A DNA stretch of 64,000 nucleotides from Virgibacillus chiguensis (GCF_900129865.1 NZ_FQXD01000003.1:1-64000); one strand, 5' to 3'. Shown: positions 16,607 to 26,247, counted from the stretch's first letter. A program made the numbers and translations. The notes: generated by a model not told the origin, from the sequence alone.

Positions 16607-16665
16607 GGTGGAAATTTGCCATCTTTCCCGTCTTCATAAAGTTACCAAGATAGGAGATGAATATA

Positions 16666-17046
16666 TTGAACAAACAAGAAAGAGGATGGAAGCAAATTGA
16701 AGAATTAGCCGGTTCTAAAGGAATAGATGCGATGAAAGAAGTTGAAAAGTTTTCGCCGCGTTTAGCTAAGCTTGCTTTAGAATTTGGCTATGGGGATGTT
16801 TATCACAATGATTCGCTTGATTTAAAGCAACGAGCCCTTATTACGCTATCTTCTTTAATTACCCAAGGCGATGCTGGAAGAGGATTAACCTATCATTTCC
16901 ATGCAGCGCTAAACGTAGGTGTTCATCAGTCGGAAATTTTAGAATTAATCAATCATTGTAGTGCTTATGCAGGATTTCCAAAGGCAATTCATGCATTGCA
17001 TATTTTTAAATCAGTAGTTGAAGAAAGGGAGAAGAACAATGGCTAA
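16666..17046 (+). CDS. Carboxymuconolactone decarboxylase / AhpD-like protein
   Basis: 126 residues from the TTG at 16666. An ATG three codons upstream abuts AGGAG with no room for initiation, so the TTG (spacing about 9) is preferred. The all-helical CMD fold shows in LKQRALITLSSLITQGDAGRG, LTYHFHAALNVGVHQSEILE and SAYAGFPKAIHAL. The AhpD-type CxxC pair is absent. Members act as gamma-carboxymuconolactone decarboxylases or have unknown hydrolase/isomerase roles. Lying 60 bp after the ThDP enzyme, it probably acts on the same pathway. Confidence 0.83.
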   Translation: MNKQERGWKQIEELAGSKGIDAMKEVEKFSPRLAKLALEFGYGDVYHNDSLDLKQRALITLSSLITQGDAGRGLTYHFHAALNVGVHQSEILELINHCSAYAGFPKAIHALHIFKSVVEEREKNNG

Positions 17047-17425
17047 GTACGAAATGAAAGTGTATAAAGATGTACTATATTTTAACTACTTTGAAATGGC
17101 TGGGACGAAAGAGGAAGCTGAGAAGCATGCAAATGCAGTAAAAGAAGTTTTACAAAAACCCGAAATAAAAAAATTCCTTAATGATAATAGCAAAATTATA
17201 GGTGTAGCTAAGCCAGAGGTTAATATGGTATGGGGGAAATTTATGGAATGGGTAAGCAGTAATATTGAGAAAAACGCTACTGTAGCACCAAGTGTGGCGC
17301 TAAAAATGCAGTTGAATCGCTTATCTAGAACAGCAGGTACATATGACTCCATACGAGCTTTTACGAAATTAGATGAAGCACTGGAGTTCATGGGTATTCC
17401 AGAATTCAAAATAAATGAAGGATGA
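17039..17425 (+). CDS. Uncharacterised small protein, possibly STAS-like
   Basis: 128 residues from ATG17039, which overlaps the CMD gene by 8 bp and has GGGAG 6-7 nt upstream; an upstream in-frame ATG at 17018 lacks a site. I do not recognise a named family. It is soluble, without Cys motifs or signal. The C-terminal half (SVALKMQLNRLSRTAGTY then SIRAFTKLDEALEFMGI) resembles the end of SpoIIAA/STAS-like single-domain proteins, where an 'F-x-d-x-x-x-A-l-x-w/f' helix closes the fold. Coupled to catabolic genes and a chemoreceptor, it might link them; that is speculation. Confidence 0.75.
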   Translation: MAKYEMKVYKDVLYFNYFEMAGTKEEAEKHANAVKEVLQKPEIKKFLNDNSKIIGVAKPEVNMVWGKFMEWVSSNIEKNATVAPSVALKMQLNRLSRTAGTYDSIRAFTKLDEALEFMGIPEFKINEG

Positions 17426-17431
17426 AAAGAG

Positions 17432-18694
17432 ATGAAAAAAGTAGGAAGAAGCTTAACGGTTTATCAAACATTATTATTGTATTTGTTTTTATTTACTTTA
17501 ATTATTACCTTTATACCTTTGGTTACACTTTTCATATTCATTATCTCAGATATTAGTTTAAAATCTATTTCTGCAATAATCGGGCTATCTATTGCAAGTT
17601 TACTCTCCCTGTGCTTTGCCTATATGTATGGACATTTTCTGTTTTCTCCGTTTAAACAAAATGTAAAAGATATAGATGTTAGCGGAGATGATTCTCTCCA
17701 CCATCCTGTGTATAAGTGGGTGAAGGAGTGGATAATGAATACAGAGAATAATTCAGTAAATGAACAAGATCGACAAGTAATGGAGTTAGTTGAACAAACA
17801 GCTGCATCTTCTCAGCAGTTGATGTCTACAACGGAAGAGACGACGAAAGCAACAGGCGAAATTTCTGCGTCCATTCAAGAATTAGCTTCTGGAGCCGATA
17901 TGCAAACACAATCCATTCAAACGATTAATGATTCTTCATCGCAAGTCTTTTTTACGTTAACGGAAATAGATGAAAGTACGAAATTTGTAAAAGAGACGTC
18001 GAAAACAGCTAAGAAAAATGCGAAAAACGGAAGTGATGTTGTTTTTAGTGCTACCGAGCAAATGGATGAGATAGCGAAGCAAGTGGATGATTCTATTCAC
18101 GTCGTCAATGATTTAAAAGAAAAAATGAACCAGGTCGGAGAAATATTGTCGCTTATAACGGATATATCAAATCAAACGAATCTGCTTTCTTTAAATGCTG
18201 CAATTGAGGCTGCGCGTGCGGGTGAGCATGGGAAAGGATTCTCTGTAGTTGCTGAAGAAGTTCGCAAATTAGCAGAGCAAACAAATGCAGCAACAGCTAA
18301 AACACAGCATCTAATTGATGAAATTCAAGGTGGAACAAAAGAAGTTATTGATGTCATTCAGGAAAGTGGAAATACGATTAAACAAGGTGTATCCAGAAAT
18401 GGTGAAATTTCTCAAGTATTTCAGCTTATTTCTCAAGATGTGGATGTAGTTGATGAATTTATTCAAGATTTATCAGAAGCTGTTCATGAGGTAAAGGAAA
18501 ATATGAATGGTGTTACTTCATCTATGGAAGATGTATCTAGCGTTGCGAGTCAATCGACAGCTAATCTACAAAATATTGTAGCGGTCGTTGAGGAACTAAA
18601 TGCGTCTATGCAGGAGGTATCTTCTTCAGCCTCATTACTAGCTGATATATCGACGAAATTAAATGATCAAGTCGATAATGAGTTCTATAAATAG
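17432..18694 (+). CDS. Methyl-accepting chemotaxis protein without an external sensor domain
   Basis: 420 residues. Two closely spaced N-terminal membrane segments (about 12-35 and 44-68) leave almost no extracellular loop. The rest is a coiled-coil signalling domain with the hairpin tip [20 protein letters not shown] and [20 protein letters not shown]. There is no HAMP domain and no Cache or 4HB domain. Such receptors sense membrane or cytoplasmic cues, or through partner proteins. It starts 6 bp after the small gene, with AAAAGAGATG before it, and closes the ThDP operon. Taxis toward the operon's substrate is a reasonable inference. Confidence 0.88.
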   Translation: MKKVGRSLTVYQTLLLYLFLFTLIITFIPLVTLFIFIISDISLKSISAIIGLSIASLLSLCFAYMYGHFLFSPFKQNVKDIDVSGDDSLHHPVYKWVKEWIMNTENNSVNEQDRQVMELVEQTAASSQQLMSTTEETTKATGEISASIQELASGADMQTQSIQTINDSSSQVFFTLTEIDESTKFVKETSKTAKKNAKNGSDVVFSATEQMDEIAKQVDDSIHVVNDLKEKMNQVGEILSLITDISNQTNLLSLNAAIEAARAGEHGKGFSVVAEEVRKLAEQTNAATAKTQHLIDEIQGGTKEVIDVIQESGNTIKQGVSRNGEISQVFQLISQDVDVVDEFIQDLSEAVHEVKENMNGVTSSMEDVSSVASQSTANLQNIVAVVEELNASMQEVSSSASLLADISTKLNDQVDNEFYK

Positions 18695-18865
18695 GATTTT
18701 TTAATTAAGCGTAATGGGGTCAGCTTGTATTACTAAATTTGCTAGTGATTAAAACTTGTGCTTTGATCTTTCTTATGTGAAATTTTCTATTTATTATTGT
18801 TTTATTTGGGTAATTTAGCTAAGATAGGTGGTAATAATTAAATTAATTGTTCAAAGGGGAATTTA

Positions 18866-19345
18866 ATGTCAAAACGCAAATACGTATTGATTGGCATAAT
18901 GTTAATGGTGTTTTTTGTTATTGGGTATTTTAATATATCACTAACGTCATTGCCAACTACATTTGTGAATGTATTTAAAGATAACCTTACAAATGAGGAA
19001 AAATTTGAACAAGTAAATAGAATAGAGATTCGACAGGGTGGTATAGTAACCGAAGACTTTGATTATATTGCACCTGAGAATGATAGCGTGTTAACCTTAG
19101 ACAATGAAGATGAAATTTATCAGATATTAAATAGTGATCTTCGTATTTATAATGGCGGAAGAATTGAAGATAATACAAATAGCGTTTTTTATTTATTTAT
19201 CCGTTTTGAAGATGGAGCGGAACAACAGTACAAAATAGCGAAAGAATATATTGTAGTGTCTCTCCCGAATAACTATAAGAAGTATAAGGTTTTGGATGAC
19301 AATAATGAACTATATGATTATCTTAAGTCATTATATAATGAATAG
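18866..19345 (+). CDS. Uncharacterised membrane-anchored protein
   Basis: 159 residues: a basic start, one hydrophobic segment (residues 5-25) ending without a lipobox, and an acidic extracytoplasmic domain of mixed strand/helix character with several Tyr/Asn-rich stretches. I do not recognise the family. AAAGGGGAATTTA precedes the ATG. The 172-bp gap from the chemoreceptor suggests separate transcription. Confidence 0.7.
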   Translation: MSKRKYVLIGIMLMVFFVIGYFNISLTSLPTTFVNVFKDNLTNEEKFEQVNRIEIRQGGIVTEDFDYIAPENDSVLTLDNEDEIYQILNSDLRIYNGGRIEDNTNSVFYLFIRFEDGAEQQYKIAKEYIVVSLPNNYKKYKVLDDNNELYDYLKSLYNE

Positions 19346-19623
19346 ATTTATCATCTTTATTTTTCAGGTTAAGCCATGATAGCATTTCAATAATCACAGC
19401 ATTCATTTTATTATTAATTGTTTCTTCACCATATTTGCCTTTTCAGTGTTTTGATCAGATCGCTTTAGCAACTGAAAATAATTAAAATCACCAGTGTGTG
19501 AAATGGTGGTTTGCTCCGCGACTTAAAGCCTTTGTTGCCGGACTCAGCCTAAAAGACTCACTGAATATGCGGGTGCGTTATTAAATGGTTACAGTATGTA
19601 CATCTTTGATGTCCCGATTTACG

Positions 19624-19679
19624 AAAAAAAAGGGGCTGTCGCAAAATGCATATTATGCATTTGCTGACAGCTCCTTTTT
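19624..19679 (+). terminator. Large bidirectional terminator hairpin
   Basis: AAAAAAAGGGGCTGTC-gCAAAATGCATA / TATGCATTTG-CTGACAGCTCCTTTTT, flanked by A-run and T-run, so competent in both directions. Between 19490 and 19570 a short frame (W-F-A-P-R-L-K-A-F-V-A-G-L-S...) could be a transposase scrap, but it is too short to name. Nothing else is seen in 19346-19623. Confidence 0.65.
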
Positions 19680-19782
19680 CTATATGAGATTGCTCGTTTT
19701 AAGATGCATTATTTTATTTATGGTGATAAAAGGAAATTAAATCGGTTATTGACGCACTTAAAAAAGCCTCGCCTTTTTTAAA

Positions 19783-19876
19783 AGATAAACGTAGCGAGCG
19801 GAGCGAATCAACTAAAGTTTTTAGGAATCATGCTCCTGCAACAGGAGTATGCCCGGCGCCCTTCGGCAAGCCTTCA
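19783..19876 (-). repeat. Dispersed ~200-bp repeat, copy C (partial, inverted)
   Basis: The reverse complement matches the last ~95 bases of copy A: GGCTTGCCGAAGGGCGCC, GGCATACTCCTGTTGCAGGA, ATGATTCCTAAAAAC, CGCTCGCTACGTT. The 5' half is absent. Confidence 0.75.
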
Positions 19877-20006
19877 TCTTTCCCTTCATTTGAAAACTAA
19901 ATTGACCTCCGCCCATTTATTGCACAAACCCCTGTGATATTTTTGGTCTTATGGGAATAGAAATGTTCGCTTATAATAAAGTTAAGACATACTACTAATT
20001 CATAAA

Positions 20007-22130
20007 ATGGCAGGTGGTAAATTCATGAACCAACGTAGTATGGCAGTACTGAATATGTTAGTTGAACAAGAAGGATATCTTTCAAGTGAACAGCTGGCGA
20101 AAGCATTTCACGTTTCAAGAAGAACGATTTATAACGATATAGGAAAAATCAATGATTGGCTTAAAAAGCAAAAGTTGGAGATCGTGAAACAAGTGAGAGC
20201 AGAGGGCTTTTATCTAGAGGCAAGTACAAAAGAAGCTCTAAGCCAAACGGATTCGCTCGTTCAGGCTCAATATTATGAGTATACAAAAGAAGAACGCAAA
20301 GCATGGATATATTTGCATATTACATGCAGTTCTAAAACTTATTTTCTTGAAGATTTTCAAAACCTTTTTCAAGTAAGTAGAAATACAGTATTAGAAGATA
20401 TAAAGGCATTAAAAAACGAAATTCAACTTGAGCAATTACAAATGCATACTAACCGAAGACAATGATACCATATTATGGGAGAAGAAATAGATATTAGAAA
20501 AACAATTACTCAATATCTTTCTGTTGTTACTCCAATGGACAATTGGTACAGCCTATTACATTATCCACATACACATGAAAAAGACCTGCCACCAACGTAC
20601 ACTATATTTAATGTGAAAATCCTGCAGCATATTCATCATCACCTCATTAAATATGAGCAACGATTTAAAATTGAAATTATTGATGACGTGCTAAACAGTT
20701 TAGTCCTCTGGTTTCATTGTTTTATAAAGCGAATGGAACAAGAGGCTATTGTACAAATAGATCCGATCGAGAAGGAAATTATTGAGACAACGGATGTTTA
20801 CGTAGGTGTACAAACGCTATGTCAAGAATTATTAGCAAACGACATAGATGATACAGATAAGAAACAAGAGAGTTATTATTTCGCTAAATATTTACTCAGT
20901 GCGAAAGTGAATTATGATTTGACGCCAAATAAAGAAGATAGTGTTATGAAGTCATTAATAGATGTAGTTGAAAAAATGGTCAATGATTTTCAACTATATG
21001 CGGCAGTGGAATTTGATGAACCGAAACAGATTATGGATAATTTGCTCCTTCATCTAAAACCTGCATATTATCGAATTATGTATGGAATTAAATTAGAAAA
21101 TACATTGCTGGATTCGGTTAAACAGACATATCCAGAAGTTTTTCAAATTACAAAGCAAGTGATGAAACATTTTGAAGAGCTTATTGAAAAAGTAGTAGAT
21201 GACAATGAGATCGCTTTTATTGCTACTCATTTTGGCGGATGGCTTCGAAGGGAAGGGGTTGTTCTTGAAGATAAACCTAAGCGTTTATTAATCGTTTGTA
21301 CGAATGGTTTAGGAACCTCCAAATTACTAGAGAGTCAATTATTATCACTGTTTTCGAATGTGGAATTTCAAGGTGTAACGTCATTAAGAGAATACCAACA
21401 AATGAATTTGGCTGTTGATTTTATTGTTTCAACCATAGGTCTTCCAGATCGAGGTGTACCTGTGTTTGTTGTTAGCCCTGTATTAAGCAATGATGAGAAA
21501 GAACAGTTGTTGAAAAACGTAAATAGTTTATTTTCCATCAATGCTCGACAAGAATATTCTGTGGAAACGCTTTTAGACATCGTTCATCGCTATGCTACTA
21601 TTCAGAAAGAAGATGAGCTGCGAAAAGAATTAAGGAGATTTTTGTATACTCCTGAACAGAGGAATCATCAAAAGCAAAGTTTACAACAATTATTGCCTAT
21701 TCATCATGTTCAATTGCAAACTAGTGTTTCTACATGGCAACAAGCAATTACTTGTGCAGCTCAACCTTTAGTAAAGGAAGGGTTTATTAATCAACGTTAT
21801 ATAGATGACATGCTGCAAGCCGTTGATAAAAATGGTCCTTACATTGTTATTTCTGACCAATTTGCTTTGCCTCATGCTGGTCCATCAAAAAATGTATTTC
21901 AAACGGGGTTAAGTATGCTTTGTTTGAAACAACCGGTAAATTTATTAGGCAAAGAAGTTTCAATTATCGTTGTCTTAGCTTCTAAAGATAACGAACAACA
22001 TTTAAAAGCGTTAGCACAGTTAACGAAGTTGTTTTCTGAAAAAAATAATAAACAGCTCGTAATGGAGGCTAAGGATACGTTTACTATATATGAATTAATT
22101 AAACAGTATTCGCAAAGCATATTGGAATAG
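20007..22130 (+). pseudogene. PRD/EIIB/EIIA transcriptional activator (MtlR/LicR-like), interrupted by one stop codon
   Basis: One reading frame runs through 20007-22130 with a single TGA at 20463-20465. Before it: DeoR-like HTH (SSEQLAKAFHVSRRTIYNDI) and the start of the second winged helix. After it: two PRDs, a galactitol/mannitol-type EIIB (LLIVCTNGLGTSK) and an EIIA domain (ALPHAGPSK, phospho-His). The residues around the stop (NRRQ-stop-YHIMGEE) match the usual '...R-x-G-Y-x-I-x-G' of this family, so GGA to TGA is the simplest explanation. ATG20475 could restart without the HTH. It would have activated the PTS downstream. Either a true loss, a read-through case or an assembly error. Confidence 0.85.
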
Positions 22131-22158
22131 CAGAAAGAAAGATAGGTGTTTGCATATT

Positions 22159-22608
22159 ATGAAATTTTTAGAAAAAACTATTATACAGCTAGATGTAGAA
22201 GTAAAAAGCCCAGAAGATGCAATTATGAAAGCAGGCCAATTATTATTGAAAGATGGGTTGGTTGAACCATCTTATGTAGAAGCTATGAAGCAAGCTTATA
22301 ACAAGAATGGGCCCTATTTTGTCTTAGCGCCTCAAATTGCAATTCCGCATGCACGGCCAGAAGATGGAGTAAATGAAGCAGCTGTTTCATTAGTACAATT
22401 AAAAGAAGCTATATCCTTTGGACATGCGATTAATGACCCTGTACGTTTAGTATTTGGGCTAGGTGCTTCATCAAGTGCAGAGCATTTAACGCTGCTACGA
22501 AAACTAACAACATTATTAAATGATCCACAAAATATTGAGCAATTGCTTCAAGCAACAACAATAGATGAAGTTCAAAAAACAATTAGAAATGGAGAGATGA
22601 CAAGATGA
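22159..22608 (+). CDS. PTS EIIA, mannitol/fructose/ascorbate type
   Basis: 149 residues from ATG22159. A TTG three codons upstream is only about 3 nt from the GATAGGTG site, so the ATG is preferred. The EIIA(Mtl/Fru) fold shows in AGQLLLKDGLVEPSYVEAM and IAIPHARPEDGV, whose His accepts phosphate from HPr and passes it to EIIB. It is the first of three PTS genes (4-bp overlap with EIIB) and lies 28 bp after the broken regulator, whose own C-terminal EIIA domain is similar. Confidence 0.9.
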   Translation: MKFLEKTIIQLDVEVKSPEDAIMKAGQLLLKDGLVEPSYVEAMKQAYNKNGPYFVLAPQIAIPHARPEDGVNEAAVSLVQLKEAISFGHAINDPVRLVFGLGASSSAEHLTLLRKLTTLLNDPQNIEQLLQATTIDEVQKTIRNGEMTR

Positions 22609-22877
22609 AAGTATTAACAGTTTGTGGTTTAGGACAGGGAACAAGTTTAATCTTAAAAATGAATGTGGAGCAGGCTTTAACAGATATTGGAATACGTGCA
22701 GATGTAGAGCATATGGACGTATCAACAGCTTCTAGTATGGATGCTGACTATATCATTACAAGTAATGAATTAGCTGAAAGTTTGCAAGGGCATAAGGCAA
22801 AGATTGTTATTGTTAATAACTATTTTGATATGGATGAAATTAATGAAGCGATCAAAGAAAATATGGAAGCCTCTTAA
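22605..22877 (+). CDS. PTS EIIB, ascorbate-like (UlaB/SgaB type)
   Basis: 90 residues, with phosphocysteine Cys7 in TVCGLGQGTSLI. The EIIB carries phosphate from EIIA to the sugar bound by EIIC. Its start overlaps the EIIA gene by 4 bp, and EIIC follows after 39 bp. Separate A, B and C genes, with a SgaT-type EIIC, define the ascorbate (L-Asc) PTS family, although many members use other sugars or lactones. Confidence 0.9.
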   Translation: MKVLTVCGLGQGTSLILKMNVEQALTDIGIRADVEHMDVSTASSMDADYIITSNELAESLQGHKAKIVIVNNYFDMDEINEAIKENMEAS

Positions 22878-22916
22878 TCTTTAAGAGGTTTCTATAAAAA
22901 ATAGGAGGAAAAAGTA

Positions 22917-24212
22917 ATGGATATTATTTTTTGGATTGCCACGAATGTGTTTGGAGAAGCCGCCATATTATTAGGTTTTATCGTTCTTTTAGGATTACTG
23001 TTGCAAAAAAAATCAGCAAGTCAAACGGTCAGCGGTACATTTAAAGCGATTATAGGGTTTTTAATAATTAGTGCAGGTGCTGGCGTTATTGTAAACGCAT
23101 TAACCGTATTTGAGCCGTTATGGAAAGAAGTTTTTAATTTATCGGCGGAGCCTCTTGGTGATTTTATGGGGCAGGAAGGGTTTAACGCAAAGTATGGAAG
23201 TGCTGTTACGTTAGCAATGACGCTGGGGTTTGTCATTAACGTCCTTTTAGCTCGATTTACCAAATTAAAATATATTTATTTAACCGGGCATATGATGTTT
23301 TGGACAACCACCATTTTTGCAGGTGTAATCGTTCAAGCTGCTGGCGATGTTTCATTTTCAAAGCTCGTTATATTCTTAAGTATATTTATGGGGTTATATT
23401 GGACTATTCAACCAGCTTTAACACAACCATTTATGAGAAAAATTACCGGTAATGATAATATTGCCCTCGGACACACTTCTGCTTCTGTTGCTTTATTAGG
23501 AGCTTTAGCTGGTAAAGTGATGGGGAACAAAGAAAATGATTCAGAAAAAATAAAACTTCCTAAAGGATTGGAATTCTTAAGGGACTCAAACGTTATAACT
23601 GCATTGACCATGGGATTATTATTTTTAGTTGGAGCCATCATTATATCGTTTAAAGATACTCCCGGTGCTCAAGAGTTAGTGGCAGCTGCAGGTGATAAAA
23701 ACTTTATTATTTACTCGATTATTCAATCCTTCACATTTGCAGCGGGTATTGCAGTTGTTTTGCTAGGTGTACGAATGTTTATTGGTGAAATGGTTCCAGC
23801 ATTTAAAGGAATAGCGACAAAGATTGTACCTGGTGCAAAGCCAGCTCTAGACAGTCCAGTCGTCTTCCCATATGCACCAAATGCTGTTATTTTAGGGTTC
23901 TTAGGATCCTTTGTAGGTGCGCTAATTTGGCTTGTCGTTTTAGGAAATACTGTCGGCTACGTTTTTGTTCCAACGATGATCGTATTATTTTTCCATTCAG
24001 CAACAGCGGGTGTATTTGGAAATGCGACTGGAGGAGTACGTGGTGCATTAATGGCAGGATTTATTACTTCAACTGTTGTAGCATGGGGGCAATTTATTAT
24101 GGTGAAAATGCTTCTATCCGATACCATTCCTGATACAGCGATGTGGGCAGCGGATTCAGACATGTTCATCTTAGGACCAATTGTACGTTTCTTATCCCAA
24201 TTATTTTTCTAA
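22917..24212 (+). CDS. PTS EIIC, ascorbate-family permease (UlaA/SgaT type)
   Basis: 431 residues with about ten to eleven membrane segments. Family stretches are GTFKAIIGFLIISAGAGVIV near 40, TGHMMFWTTTIFAGV near 125, IQPALTQPFMRKITG near 162, and GNATGGVRGALMAGF near 365. It translocates the sugar while EIIB phosphorylates it. A consensus ATAGGAGG precedes it. The linked lactonase, creatininase and SIS genes suggest the substrate gives a phosphorylated lactone or amide-bearing sugar rather than plain ascorbate; inference. Confidence 0.9.
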   Translation: MDIIFWIATNVFGEAAILLGFIVLLGLLLQKKSASQTVSGTFKAIIGFLIISAGAGVIVNALTVFEPLWKEVFNLSAEPLGDFMGQEGFNAKYGSAVTLAMTLGFVINVLLARFTKLKYIYLTGHMMFWTTTIFAGVIVQAAGDVSFSKLVIFLSIFMGLYWTIQPALTQPFMRKITGNDNIALGHTSASVALLGALAGKVMGNKENDSEKIKLPKGLEFLRDSNVITALTMGLLFLVGAIIISFKDTPGAQELVAAAGDKNFIIYSIIQSFTFAAGIAVVLLGVRMFIGEMVPAFKGIATKIVPGAKPALDSPVVFPYAPNAVILGFLGSFVGALIWLVVLGNTVGYVFVPTMIVLFFHSATAGVFGNATGGVRGALMAGFITSTVVAWGQFIMVKMLLSDTIPDTAMWAADSDMFILGPIVRFLSQLFF

Positions 24213-24321
24213 ATAAAGAAAACGACACTTATGATTGGTTTCAAGTAGAGAGGATGGAGCATATCATCAACTGCATGCTCTAAAGTTGAGCTATGTATTA
24301 TCTTTAACTAAGTAAAATGAC

Positions 24322-24357
24322 GGCTATCGTCATAAAGACTTTGACGATAGCCCAGTT
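24322..24357 (+). terminator. Terminator after the PTS genes
   Basis: GGCTATCGTCA-taaagactt-TGACGATAGCC then AGTTTTTC. It separates the PTS genes from the lactonase gene, leaving partial read-through or a separate promoter for the latter. Confidence 0.75.
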
Positions 24358-24366
24358 TTTCTAACA

Positions 24367-24457
24367 CGATACGAAAGTATAAAAGTTTAAAGGTTTATAG
24401 TATAAGAAAAACTACAACTTGCGTCATAAGATTTGGCGACAAGCCAAGTTTTTCTAA
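24367..24457 (+). repeat. Recurrent hairpin element, copy b, abutting a ribosome site
   Basis: GATACGAAAGTATAAAAGTT...TTTATAGTATAAGAAAAACTAC...GCGTCATAAGATTTGGC-gacaa-GCCAAGTTTTTCT. The terminator-like hairpin ends 1-2 bases before AGGAG of the lactonase gene. It could act as an attenuator. Confidence 0.7.
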
Positions 24458-24471
24458 GGAGCTGATGCGTA

Positions 24472-25464
24472 ATGAGTTTTATTCGTACATTTCATGGTGA
24501 TATTGATCCTAAAACACTAGGAGTTACATACTCTCATGAGCATATCGTTTGTCGTCCGCCATATTGGGTCGAGCAAGAAGCAGATGATTTATTGCTTGAT
24601 GATAAAGAGAAGTCCAAACTGGATGTGTTAGATTTCAGTCGCCTTGGTGGTGAAGCGATCGTAGATGCTACAGCAATTGATTATGGTAGAGATGTACAGG
24701 CGGTCAAGGAGATTTCAGAAGAGACAGGAGTTACCATTGTAGGTACAGCAGGGTTTAATAAAAGTTTTTTATGGGTAGCAAGCATCCCTGAACATTTGAA
24801 ATCTGTAACCGGCAATTATTCAACATTTCATGAGTGGATTGAAGCAAAAAGTATTAATGAGTTGGCAGATTTCGTTATTCGCGAAGTAGAAGAAGGTTTA
24901 GAAGGGACGAACATTTGCGGTGGGCAGGTGAAATTTGGGACGGGCTATAATCGAATTACTCCTTTAGAAGAGAAAACGATTCGTGCAGTAGCTAGAGCAC
25001 ATCATGAAACAAAAGCTCCCGTTCATTCACATACAGAAGCAGGTACGATGGCACTAGAGCAAATTGAAATTTTAAAATCAGAGCATGTTCCATTAGAATA
25101 TGTGAGTTTTGGCCATATGGATCGAAATCCAGATCCTTTTTATCATGAACAAGTAGCAAGAACAGGCGCATTCTTATCTTTTGACGGTATATCTAAAATA
25201 AAATATGCTCCAGAGAGCACACGCATTCAATGTATTTTTGAATTAGTGAAAAAAGGCTATGAAAAGCAAATTTTAGTTAGTGGCGATACAGCTAGAAAAA
25301 CGTATTACAAGCATTACGATTATGGGCTAGGTTTAGAGAATATTTTAGGAAAATGGGTACCTCGCTTTATAGAAGAAGCGGACCAAGCTGGGTTTTTAGG
25401 AGAAGATTTAGTCACCAATTTCTTTGTAAATAACCCAGCGAGATGCTTTGCATTTAAAAAGTAA
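24472..25464 (+). CDS. Phosphotriesterase-family hydrolase, probable phospho-sugar lactonase
   Basis: 330-residue TIM-barrel of COG1735. Metal ligands: SHEH (His22, His24), the bridging Lys in GGQVKFGTGYN, VHSHTEAG, FGHMDRNPD, and the Asp of LVSGDTARK. Related Firmicute enzymes (Lmo2620, Bh0225 group) hydrolyse phosphorylated 1,4- and 1,5-sugar lactones rather than organophosphates. The PTS just upstream would supply such phosphorylated lactones. It starts behind AAGGAG right after the repeat hairpin, and a creatininase gene follows after 51 bp. The fold call is firm, the substrate inferred. Confidence 0.85.
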   Translation: MSFIRTFHGDIDPKTLGVTYSHEHIVCRPPYWVEQEADDLLLDDKEKSKLDVLDFSRLGGEAIVDATAIDYGRDVQAVKEISEETGVTIVGTAGFNKSFLWVASIPEHLKSVTGNYSTFHEWIEAKSINELADFVIREVEEGLEGTNICGGQVKFGTGYNRITPLEEKTIRAVARAHHETKAPVHSHTEAGTMALEQIEILKSEHVPLEYVSFGHMDRNPDPFYHEQVARTGAFLSFDGISKIKYAPESTRIQCIFELVKKGYEKQILVSGDTARKTYYKHYDYGLGLENILGKWVPRFIEEADQAGFLGEDLVTNFFVNNPARCFAFKK

Positions 25465-25515
25465 TTACCCTTAACAATTATGTGGAAAATTAAATATGTG
25501 ATGGAAGGTGCAACT

Positions 25516-26247
25516 ATGGAGTTTCAATACGAAAATTCATATGAAATAAAAGATAAGGTCACAGCATCAAGTATTGCCATCTTACCAGTAGGAGCTGTTG
25601 AAGCACACGGCCCACACTTGCCATTGGGAACAGATAATCTTTTAGCTGAACGTGTCGCTAAAAACGTAGCTGAGCAAGTAGAAGCGTTTGTTTTACCTAC
25701 TTTACCATATGGACAAGTATGGAGCTTGCGAAATTTTCCAGGAAGTATTAACGTTTCGAACGAATCGCTTATTTCCATCGTAGTGGATATTGGTGAAAGT
25801 TTATACAACCAAGGGTTCCGTACGTTTGTTATGGTGAATGGTCATTTAGGAAATCAGCCTGCATTAAAAGACGCTGCTCGTGTTCTATTTACATCATGTC
25901 CTGATATGAAAGTTTTTTACTTCTTTTATCCGGGAATGAAGCAAGCGGCAAAGGAAGTTCGAGAAACAGACTCTGCTCATGCCACATACTTTCATGCCTG
26001 TGAAATTGAAACATCTTACATGCTTTACTTAGCGCCAGAATATGTGGATATGAAAAAAGCGATAAAAGATATTCCGAATATACCTGAAGATGCAGATGTC
26101 ACACCAACTCCTTGGGAAGCATTTACAAGATCAGCTGTTTTAGGAGATGCGACATTGGCAACAAAAGAAAAAGGTGAACATATTATCGAGATTGCGATTC
26201 GCAATATGGTTGACATGTTAAGGAATCACTGCCAGAAAAGACGATAA
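25516..26247 (+). CDS. Creatininase-family amidohydrolase
   Basis: 243 residues from ATG25516 (GGAAGGTG 6 nt upstream; the 12-codon longer version lacks a site). Family motifs: LPVGAVEAHGPHLPLGTDN (metal Glu, His and Asp), MVNGHLGNQPA, and HACEIETSYML (Glu). Members hydrolyse cyclic or formyl amides (creatinine, FAPy) or open oxidised inositol rings (IolN). In this cluster it would act on a ring or amide product downstream of the lactonase. Coding is continuous with the lactonase and SIS genes. Confidence 0.87.
   Translation: MEFQYENSYEIKDKVTASSIAILPVGAVEAHGPHLPLGTDNLLAERVAKNVAEQVEAFVLPTLPYGQVWSLRNFPGSINVSNESLISIVVDIGESLYNQGFRTFVMVNGHLGNQPALKDAARVLFTSCPDMKVFYFFYPGMKQAAKEVRETDSAHATYFHACEIETSYMLYLAPEYVDMKKAIKDIPNIPEDADVTPTPWEAFTRSAVLGDATLATKEKGEHIIEIAIRNMVDMLRNHCQKRR

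Noticed and set aside
24472-25464. Organophosphate-degrading phosphotriesterase
   Set aside because: The fold is shared, but the PTS context and Firmicute relatives point to phospho-sugar lactones.
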